The notes under the pieces are model-generated. The model had not been told where the DNA came from, searched no databases, and saw only the letters and a list, made by a program, of their open reading frames with translations. This document shows, piece after piece, positions 47,201 to 59,200 of a DNA stretch of 64,000 nt. Source of the stretch: Owenia fusiformis (Eukaryota > Annelida > Polychaeta > Sabellida > Oweniidae); the NCBI GenBank assembly GCA_903813345.2, contig CAIIXF020000005.1, forward strand, positions 16,989,375 through 17,053,374, written 5' to 3'. A program made the position numbers and the translations under genes. Position 1 is the first letter of the stretch. Each line of letters starts with the position of its first letter.

Positions 47201-50200
47201 TCTATAATCTCCCGTAACTGACAAAGTCTCTTTGATATTGATTATAGCCTGTCAGCAAGAGCATGTAACCTTCAGTACTTCAAATACTTGAGGTCTCGTT
47301 TCTTTTCAAAACAGCCAATAGATATCATCATAAATGCACACAAACAACTAACTCTGACATGAGAACCATGGTTGACATTGATTTACCTTGAATCCCTGTA
47401 GTAATCAACATTTCCTTTGAGGTCAAAGTCAATATAGTTTGAATTGTTTTGTAGAAGAATGTCTATCTTTTCCTTAAGCGCTGTGAATGAAGGTCTTCTT
47501 TCTGGGTTAGGATGCCAGCATATTAACATTATATCATATCTGCAATTAAAGTAAAGATTATTTTAATGAAACAATAGTTAGAAAACCCAGCAGGTTGAGC
47601 TGATTTATTACGAAGCATTTTGACAATATAACTTTGTTATCAAGTGTTACAGAGGCACAAAATCCGTCTTTATGAATCTTTTTGACAAAATGCCTTGTGA
47701 AATTGTGAAATAATTCTATGTGTAAATGCTCTTTATGTTCTTGCATGGTAAGAGTGGTTGAGCTGATCAACTTGGACTATTCTGATGTTTTGAAATGTCA
47801 GTACAAGGAATCAGCAAATTTAAAGAGAAAGAAGAACAAAAGATGAATTTAAAGTAACTTTCTTACTTATTTACTCACATTTCATGTCATGCCTCTTTTC
47901 TAAGTTTAGATATTAGTCTTTTTTTTTAATTTTAAGTATATTTGGAAATAATGTTTTTTTAAATATAGAAATTACATTTTTAACTATTTGAATAGGGAAG
48001 GTATTATATCTTGCATTTTCTGTAACATCGTTTTTTCTATCAGATATATCAAATCTGTTGTCAGGTAAAGGAGATAATTAAATAAAGTTGACATGTTTAT
48101 GACATCTATAGAGAGAGATTTCTTCTAACATAGTCATTTTCTGCAGCCGCTGGAATCATATAATGACTATCCATCATGCCTATCATGTCTGCATGTCTAC
48201 CTTTCAATATATCTTTCTGATGACAAACAGATATTAAGCCAGATAAAGTAGGCTTCTTTTTCTCAGTCAGATAAGTGTCACTTCATGATATGGGCAAACA
48301 ATTCCCTGACAGTGATATCTTGGACATTGAGTGTTTTCTGACCATATTTACATTCATCAATTTATATCCAAGAGATGTAGACAACTATGTTTAAATTAAA
48401 AGGATTATGTGTTAATGAAGGAAATGTTTTTTTCTCTAGAATGTTGATTAGCTGTTGGATCTATGTCAATCTTTGTTTAAGATATTGCTCCTGTACAATC
48501 ATGTTTGCTGAAGAATATAGTTGCAATAGCATGATTAGCCATGGCAGGTTGCAAAATGTTCCACTAACTATTCTCAGTCAGAGCTTCATTTAGGTCATAC
48601 TCAGTGTTTGTTTTTTTTGCTATCTCAGTGTTTTAATCTTTTGGTGATTTCTTCTCTTGGAATGTTATTTGAATTTGATATTTGATAGATGAAACCATTT
48701 GGAACACGTAGAGTGGGTTGAAATATTTCCGGCCATGGGTATATAGATATCGATGGTATTATGAAAAAAGAAGCACTGAAAAAGATACCTACATATACGT
48801 ATACAATTAGGTGTATAGCTTCAGGAAGTAAAATTGTGGGAGCTAATTTGTAGCACTCATTTAAACTATAGTTCAATTAGAAAGATGTATGGAGACAGTA
48901 TTGATAGTCTTAGAGAATGCTAGACTAACTGGCAGGTAATGTGGACATACGAGGTAATTACATAGAATATGGAAAAAGTAAGGTAAATACACATAAAAGG
49001 CTTGACATTTATCATTAGCAAAGCTAGAAGCAAACTAAATGAAACTAATTTTTTCTTATATGTAATCAAGAAATTTAAACCTCTCAATTAGGTGTCTTGA
49101 GATTGCATGATTAACTTGATCAACTTGATCATGCATAGGTATATCATATGTGATAGATTTGCTCCTGTTCTCTTTTAGGCAAGATCAAATAGCTGTTTTT
49201 AATTAGACAGGTTGTCTTCATTACAGTATGTAATACATTATAGCAGGTTTGCCTGAGAAATCTTGTGTGTTTAATTTTGCACATTGCTTGGAACCATGAG
49301 GATTGGTATTTTCCTATTTTTTGGAAATAGACTTAAATCAGTGTTATTTAAAATCAACCTGTAAACTAAACAATGACATTTAGTGTTCAGTGTCACAGTA
49401 GTGAGTGTATAATAAACATGTGAGGTGTTTCATATCCTCTATGAAGATTGTGCAGAAAAACGATTGATTTTGATTTTGTTATAACACTTATTTCAATTAT
49501 TTCGTTGTGGCTGCAGGGGTTTCATTAGCAGCAGGCAACATGCGATTTTCACGTTGTTTCACAAAATTGCCTGTTGTTTTTAGGGACTTTTCAACTTTTT
49601 CATGTTCAATTTATGATTTCCATTAATTTTGCCTGTTGTTTTCACTTATTTAGCCTGTTGTGAGAAATTCGTAATACAATGTATAGAAATAACCTTTTCA
49701 AAATTCATTTTAAGTAAAAAACTCATTTAAAAGCATTGAAGCAAACATTTTCAAATGTTCCCCCTTATTTAAAAAAATCTCAATGTCAAAATTTCCCCAC
49801 TTAGCACTATTTAGTCAGTATTGTAACTTGCAGATTTCCATATTGTTATTATATCCTCATACCTGACATTTAAAAAGCATCATTCTTTTGAACTTCGTTT
49901 TACTCAAGTATTAGTTGTAGGCTTAAAAGATATCTCACATTTCATTAGTACAGTTGTCTGGCCTTTCCATCCTATAACCTGCCTTGAGGAAATTGAAGAG
50001 ATCTATCCCAGAGAGTCCAGGGTATGGTGATCCCCCTAGTGTAACAAGTTCCCACAAAACTATTCCAAAGCTCCATCTAGAACAAGAGAGCACAGTTTTG
50101 TAAAGAATATAACAAGAGGTAGTCTTGCTTAAAAGACCCTGTACTCGCCCCCCCCCACCTTTATCCTTTTCTCTATATTGCCAGGTAAAGAGAGTGAAGG

Positions 50201-53200
50201 TGAGGGGGGTGGAGTACAGCCTTTGAGCAAGGATTTCATTGATCAAGTGCTAAAGCTACAAAGTGATAATTTTTTGTACTATTTCTGCAAAGTGCTTGCA
50301 TTAATTTTCCAAATGTATATGAGAAAGTGATTTCATGGATAAAACATTCAAGGTACAAATTGATAAAGTTCTCTACTTACACATCACTTTTGATTGTATA
50401 CACATTATTGAATATAGACTCAAGGGCCATCCATTTGTATGGTACTTTTCCTGGAGTGGTTTTCTTATATATACTGTTTTCATATACATCTCTTGTGAGA
50501 CCAAAGTCTGATATTTTTACAATGTTCTCATCATAAACCAACACATTTCTGGCCGCAAGGTCTCGATGTACAAACTTCTTCTTGGCCAAGAACTCCATTC
50601 CCATTGTAATCTGTCTGGCATATGACAATAGTTTTGTAGTAGATATCTTAGCTGCTGACGAGGCTGGAAGGCAACATAACAACATTCATGTCAAGAGTAA
50701 CATGCGTGGTAGATAACCTTCAATTTTAGGTTGGATATCAAATGGCTCTTGGCATGGGATATCATCCTTTTTCCAAGCTTTGTGTTCGCAACCATGTACA
50801 AATACATGCCAAATGGTTCCTGCCATGAATTCAGTTTGAAATGTTTTCATGAAATATCAACAAAAGGATGAAAAGTTTGCTGACATATGTAATAAATGTG
50901 CAGTAAAGGAGCCAACAACACTATCTGAAAAAGTATGTTTACAATATACATTGATTTCATTATTCATGAATTCATTATTCATGAATAAATATTGTTTCAT
51001 TCAAAATTATTAATGGTGAATCATTTATCATTATTTTTTATAATTATTAATAATATTTTAATAATCTTTTTGCGAAAACTGCTCAAGTGTGAGTATAAAG
51101 CAGTGCCAGTTGAAATAGCTATATTACCTGTGCCATCCCCTGTTGATGCAGTGAGAGTTGAAATAGCTATTATTACCTGTGCCATCCCCTGTTGATGCAG
51201 TGAGAGTAGAAATAGCTATTATTACCTGTCCCATCCCCTGTTAATGCAGTGAGAATAGAAATAGCTATTATTACCTGTGCCATCCCCTGTTGATGCAGTG
51301 AGAGTAGAAATACCGATTATTACCTGTGCCATCCCCTGTTGATGCAGTGAGAGTAGAAATAGCTATTATTACCTGTGCCATCCCCTGTTGATGCAGTGAG
51401 AGTAGAAATAGCTATTATTACCTGTGCCATCCCCTGTTGATGCAGTGAGAGTAGAAATAGCTATCATTACCTGTGCCATCCCCTGTTGATGCAGTGAGAG
51501 TAGAAATAGCTGTTTGGTCACTGTCTGTACTCTCTTTACTGTCAGCCTTTGAATTCCATGCACAGGGGTTATTAACAATATTCATCAGAGGTACCCACTG
51601 AAAATATTTAGAGACCATAGTCTATTTGATCACAGGTAAGTACAGTAAAACATGTCTCATCTGAACACCACATCTGAATTGGCCAATTTGGAGTTGCAGG
51701 TGTTCACAATTTGAGTTTTTTAACATGGGAATCTATTTCACAATAACAATTAAAAAATAGAAGAAAAAAGTGTTCACATTGAGAGGTGTTCGGATCAGAT
51801 CAGAGTGGTGTTCAGAGGTTCAACTGTACAGTATACATAGATCATACATTATCTTTTTAATGTGACCTAATTTAGTTTAAATTACTAGCTTAAATGTGCT
51901 GACTAAGGATGTATTTAGTATTGTGTCTCAGTATATTTTCTGTATTTTTGAATAAATATACTTTAGAAGCAAGAAGACAAACAATATTTGGTAGGTCATA
52001 TCAATTAAAACATTATATTTTCAAAAATTCTTATTAGGAGGGCAGAATGGGAGGTCCAAAAAAAGTTTAATGTACAGTTGGAACATATTCTCGATTTTGG
52101 TAACGTTGGAAAGCTTATACTGTCTAATTTTAAGATCTGCTTGTTAGCAATAATGAAAAGTGGGCAGAATGTGTCTAAAACGCCAGTTTCCATAGTAACG
52201 ACAAAAAGATGGTGTTAATAAGCAGAAAAAGTTTTTTTATGCATAACTTTACTAATATTACTCCGATTTTGATTATGAGCAATTGACTGTGACTGAGATG
52301 ACTGTTTCTCTGAATGTTATTCCCAGTTCTCAATACAATATTATAATAAGTTTAATATATTGACTATTTTTTATAAATAATTGTTATGTTTAGCATGAGA
52401 CTGAATTAATTATTAATTATGACATGTAAATGAGGCAGATCAATCTCATTTGTCAATAATATATATTTGAAATATTTGTGACTGATGTATTCATAATTTG
52501 TTTTACTCTTTGTTAAGTTGAGATCATGCTTGACCTGCATAATTGCATGTACTGTACGAGGGTTGTTCAATAAATTCTGATACAATTAAATGGTCTCATT
52601 TTCCCGAACTCCCATGGCAGTGTCTGGGAATAGAACACTGCAGCAGACAAATGAAAAATACCCCAAATCTGGAGAAATTGTACATTTTGTTCCACGATTG
52701 ACATGTTCAAATCTCAATTAAATTGATATCTTTATTTTGTCAAAATATTTCAAACATCATTGATATATTAGAAGAAATCTCCGCGGAAGGAATTTTGAGT
52801 TTTATCAATAATAGTTCACCGCACATAAATTTCATACGTTAAATAGATTTAGACTAAAATACTTTATTTTTAGCAACTTGTAAGGAAAAATGCTCATCCA
52901 TATATGTTTAATTTGTTGTAACTTCAAAAGTATGCAAAGGAAATTCATAATATTTGCTCACTACAAAGACAAAAATATTGCCTTTAATAGTATAGTATAG
53001 CTGAATAAAGCTGACATGAAGTGTCACCATTGTCTCTGTTTTGCTTGGGTCAGACTGCAATAGCCATCCATGTTATAAACTTGAAATAGTCACTTAATTT
53101 AATGATTTTTGAAAAAGTGTTCATCAAATCTGTCTGAAACTCAAATGGCATACAATGGGATGACCCTGTCAATGTACCTATTGTGATTAATCATGAAATT

Positions 53201-56200
53201 CAAACAAATAAACCAAGGTTTTAAAGAATTTTAGCATTTCATCCATGGAGATTCGGCCAAAGTTTTTTGTCATGGAAAATAATTTAAATGACATAACAGT
53301 ATAAATCAAAGTTATTATTGTGTAAAACTTTTCACTTTATTCAAATATGCTATTTAAAAGAAAGAGAAGTTAGTTGTAAGAGGATAAAGGTGCAACAAAC
53401 AAAGAATTGAGATAGCTGATCAAGTTTTTGAAGATAAGGAGGCATCAAAAGATTGATGTGTGTTTAGAAACCTAACAATTATGTTGTCTCCATATGAACA
53501 TTAATGATATTTTGACCCCGCCCCTTAGACGAGCATTATTCATAAAGTGTTCAGATTTTTAGAGCAACGGTATAGAACATTGGAAAGTTCGAAAGGAAAT
53601 GGGTATGACATTAAAATCTATAGCTAAGCCTAAAACTTCCTTTATTAGGTATAATATATTATTTATAGGGGATTGTTTTTCTCATCAATCACTCTTCATG
53701 TTTTGATATATTATATATTACAATTTTATGAGCTATCATTGCAAACTGAATAAACAGTTTCACACAATGACAGAATTATAGGAAGAATATTTCAAATGGC
53801 CATGAGCCACCATCCTAAAATCAATAATATGTCGGTGTAGTTTAATAACTATTTCAGAGTTATCAATTTCAAGAGAATTTCTGTTTAAGGTTAACAGGAC
53901 CCACTTTTAAAGAATTTTCATCTGTAATTTAATAATGTATAATGTTCCACGTAGATAAGTGTTGCTTCTCTTTAGAATCAGCCAAGATGCTCTTACACTG
54001 GTAATTAAATTAGGCCACTAATTGGTTCTTGTCCCATATGGAACATTAACAACATTAGCATCTACTTCTTCCAGCGCTATGATGTTTTTCTCCCTGAGTA
54101 GAATGGTTTTGTCCATGAATCAATGTAAAATGTTTTGAGGCTTTTAACATACATGCGTGGTATTGGCTTTTTACAAGTATGAATGTGACTCCAATGTAAT
54201 ACATAACTGGATGTGACCCTAAGGGAAATAAAGACAATCAAGTATAAGACTGTCCCCTGAGTCTGTTGCACTTAGATGGTCCAAACACTTCAAACTGTCT
54301 AATTCTATATTAGGTAGGGGTGAACCATTTGATTTTGAGAGGGGGGGGGGCTTTACATTAAAGCAGAATCAAATTGTCTTCTTGTATCCATCTTAACACA
54401 CTGACACAGAAATACATTTTCTACTGAAACTATTGAAATTTATATTCTTGGACAGAATATTTTTTCTGAAAACGTTAGAGTACACCAAGAATAAATGGAA
54501 CTAAAGCACAAGAGTACCTCTAGTACTTCTACCACTAGAGCACTGCCTGAAATAGAAAGCAGTATCACCAGACGGTAGCTCTAAAAATGCCTGCATACAT
54601 CTTTCAGATAAGGTTTAAAATAATGCTTATATGGCATTTTTGTTCAGAAATTGCATTTAAGATCAGTTGCTTTGAAACACAAACCAACTGTCCAGCAATT
54701 TGTGTATTTGTCACATATTTGCTGAAGAAATTGAAGTCATGCCAGTTTTTTTTGCATCACAGAATATGTCACGCAAATACACATTTTTTCAGATTATTGT
54801 CAAGCAAAAATATTTCAGAAGAACATCAAAAAAACAAAAGCTGAAAAATGCATGCCGAAAAAATAAACGCAGTTCTGAATTTTCACCCGAATTGTGTATA
54901 TGTCACACATTTGCTTCAAAATTTCTTGTCTTTTGAGCCCAATTAGTGAGCATTACTGGGGCTTTTTGGGCCATATTTTTAATAGGCAATGCCCCCCCCC
55001 CCCGTTTTTAGTTTACAGATCCCTAGACAACTCTATGTAAATGATTATAGGCACCTGTTCCCGCAGTGTTTTCAGGTAGTCTCTCAAGTCCCCATATTTG
55101 CAGTAATCCAGGACAAGGCACACCTTTCTTCCTTTGGTGCAGCATGCTACAATGCTTACAATGTTTATATGGGGGCCCAACTGCTTCAGGAACTCTATCT
55201 CTTGTATTAAGGCAGAACGGTCTTCCTCAGAGCAGTTGGCTAAAATATGCAAATAAAACAACATATTATTTTTATTTTTAAGATAGCTATGGTATATGGT
55301 ACCTCTAGATAGTGTTCCACTTCGGAGCAGTTCTACTTACGGTGGTTGGTCATTGGATCACTCTGTAACGGCTCGTCATTATGATACTCATAAGAACCCA
55401 TAACTTTCGACCCATGTACTTGCCCATACGAGGCTCGTAACAAGGCACGTAATAGCTCGTTAGTTTTGATAAACTTGTTTGCAATAGCATGTTTGATAAG
55501 AAGTTAAATGTATACACCTGGTAAGTAAAACAAACAATAGATTCTTTTTCCACATAATGACTTGTAATTTGCGTGCCTCCTTCAAGATTGTACGGGGCTC
55601 GATATAATTTGACTGTGTAGTCTGTTATAATGAATGTTCACTTGCAAATAAGTGTGTAAAGCAATTTGAAAATCATGATTTAGGAGATTAAATTGACCTA
55701 AGAAAAAGAAGTCTGCAGCATTCTGTTTTATTCATTTTTCACTGGCAAATTGTGTAGGATTATTCATTTAATACACAAATCCACATGAGCTTGAATTATG
55801 ATCTGTTTTTGCATTTATCATATTTTTGATTAAATCTACGTCTGTTACATATAAATTATTGAAGCCCCATCTTGAGTATTGTTGAAAACAAGGTAGCCTT
55901 CAAAATCAAATATTCAAAAAGTGATGGATAAAAAGAATGATAAAATAGTTATATTTTCATCATGTTACTTATTCTGAAATGCTCCTTTTGATGGTATTTT
56001 ATCTTCTAAATTTATTCAATTCAGGCATAATTGGTGATACCAATTGGAAATATTTGTACATGTATACCCTCCCTGGTTAACTATTACCCTGCTTGAATTT
56101 CTAGTGAAATTTCTGTCAAGAAACAATAACAAGAAGGCATTATTACTATGAAAGGAATTCTGAGCATTAGAAATTACCAAATATTGCAGTTTGATTCCTA

Positions 56201-59200
56201 CTCAAAAAGTTACTTCGATTTTATTGAAATAAAGGTGAGCTGAAAATGATGGTGAACCACTTTCAATCCTTAATCTAAACATGGCTTTTAAAAAGGTTCA
56301 ACAGCGGCCTTTGAATGGACCTTTAATCATATTTTGAAAATAAAATCATCAGAGGTTTTAAAGTTGTACTAAAACCAATTTAAGAATCTCTTATTATCTT
56401 GTTTTTAGCACAAATATCATTCCTTAAAGCTTGTGATATTTCCCCACAGAACACGATTTATTAAGCAAAAGAAAAGAAAATATAAAAAGTGTATCTTTGT
56501 CAATTTATAAACTTAAAGAAACAGTAACTTATTATAATCTACAAAAAGTAAATTACAATAACATGTAAAATTTTATTCAGAGTTAATAGAGGGAAGAGGG
56601 TTTATTTGTATTAATGCCCTATTAGGGCCAAACCTACATCTAACAATAAAAAGAAATGACAGTAAAAATATTTAAAAGAAAAATAAAGAAAATAAGACTA
56701 CATCCTTCAAAATACACATATACTATTACTTTGATATAAGGATCCTATCTCTTCCAATCATTAGGTTATGTATCATGTCAGCTGTTTCTTTTAAAATGAT
56801 CCCCTCACTCATCAAGAGAAAAATTGTGTATAATGATCACTCATATTTTTTTAATTATATTGCACAGGTTTTCAAGTTTTTCAATGTAAGTTGAAATGAG
56901 TGGTGTTTGGATCAATCCAACACATTAGTGACTATACTGATGGATCTTCTTCTATCTCTTTTTTTTAGTAAATGGTTAGTACAAACATGGGCTTTCAATT
57001 AGAGTACCATAACTTTCACATTTAACATTATTTAGCGTCAAAGCAATAATCAGATCAAATTAATCAAGTCAAACAAAGACTAGTGATAAAACAAGATCGA
57101 GATGAATAAAAGGTAAAGAGTAAACTAAAGCATTCGCAAAATTGAACAATAAATTGCTATAAAACAATAAGCGACTAAATATATCATTGATAAGATTATA
57201 ATCGAAGTAAGATTGAATTTAACAATATCAAATGATATTGTCCAGGAAGTAATGCACTACATGCTGTTACTATTTTTAATATTCTTCAATTCAGCTGAAA
57301 TTTCATGTATATTTTGGGCAATTGAAGTGTTATCTGTTATTTCCTGAGGTTTCAGCATCATATTTTAATGTTAAGTCTTAAAATTGTTGGTATAGCAACA
57401 CATGGATGGGGATGGGTCGGGCAGGTATATATTTTTTCAATCTCTATTTCGATGCGACAAAAAGAACTGCCCCACCCTACCCAAACTTACCAACTTGATT
57501 TTAGTATAACATCATCATAGTATTATCAACTTTGTAGAATAATCAAAATATCTTCAAATATCATTCTCTGAAAATTTCACAGAAAATGATAAAGCTAGAG
57601 CAAATAGTGCATTACTAATGGATTGGAAGAAGTTGATTTTGTAACAAAAGGCTGAAATGAGTATTAAAGAATTCAACATTTAAATTGTATATCTAGCTAA
57701 TGTAATTAATTTATTAAGTTGAGATTTTCATGTGCCAGTTTTTGTCATAAGTTTTTGCCTTGTTTTATTACTGGGGTGTAAATCAGTAAATTTTGAATCA
57801 GTAAATTCAGCTAGTCTTCAGACTGGATCACTCAAAATGGTCTTAAGGATGAAACAATATAGCACCAAAATGGTGTGCAATAAAAACTGATCATTGAAGA
57901 TGACCATGCTAAAGCTAATGCATTTCTCCATCAATTTTTACAGAAATTTCATCACAACATTGTTGATCAAACTTTACCAACTTGTCAAAGAAAAACTGAT
58001 AACATGCTAAATGAAATTGATCTTTCACAGCAGTCCATAAATAAACATTTGAGGGAGCTTAAATCAAACAAAAAGGGGGGTGATGATAACATTACAAATA
58101 AAATGCTTAAACTGGTGGCAGATTCACTTGATGCAGAACTTCATAAACTTTTTAAACTCATTCTTACTAAAGGCAAATTTCCTAATTGTTGGAAGCAGGG
58201 CATTATTGTCCCCATTTTCAAAAATAAATCCTCAAAAGTTGACCCAGGGAACTATCGGCCAGTTTGCCTTTTAAGTAATATTTCCAAAATTTTTGAACGC
58301 GTCATATATGATTCAATATTCAAACGTGTGTCATCTAACAATCTTTTGTATCAGAACCAATCCGGGTTTTTACCTGGGCATGACACTCAGAAACAACTTG
58401 TATCTATTGTAAATATGATTACTTCAAATTTTGACCATAATATTTCTACTAGAGGGATCTTTCTTGATATTGAGGGTGCGTTTGACGGCGTCCCCCACTA
58501 CTTACTTCTCCATAAGCTAAAATCATACGGTATCTGTGAGAACATTATTAATCTGATAGGGTCCTACCTTAATAACAGAAAATTAAAAGTTAGGGTGAAT
58601 GGTACAACTTCAATAAATTCAGATACTCTATATGACAATATTGATGGGACAATGGAAGGGATTCTAGGGACAGGAGGAAGGGATTTAGGGGGGTTTGACA
58701 AAGGATTAATAAATTGTGGGGTTCCTCAAGGGTCAATATTAGGTCCCCTGTTTTTCTTACTTTATATCAATGACCTAGCCGATGCAGTTTTAAATAGCAC
58801 TCTGTACCTTTATGCTGATGATAGCTCAATTTTTCTACCTGTCAAAAAGGAGGACTCAGTTCATGAAACTTATCTAAAACTCCAAAGCGATGTTAATAGA
58901 ATAGAGATCTGGTCAAAGACTTGGAAATTAAAATTTAAGACAAGTAAAAGTAAGGAAGTGTTTTTCCAGTCCAAAACTAGAACTCCAATTGCTCAAATTC
59001 CTATTGTGTTAAATGGTGACTCTATCCCTTTCACCAATAGTCACAAACATCTTGGACTTATTTTAGACAAGGCTTTAAACTTTGAAGAACACATTAACAG
59101 TATAATTGTTAAATGTAACAGGATGTTGAACCCACTTATGGCACTAAAACATAACTTAAGATCACAACATCTAGAGAAGATTTATATGGCATTTATACTA

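Noticed and set aside
51369-51618. ORFs repeating [14 protein letters not shown]
   Set aside because: They read the 49-bp array in the frame beyond the real donor and end at stops in the next unit; only the first part (to 51471) is exon.
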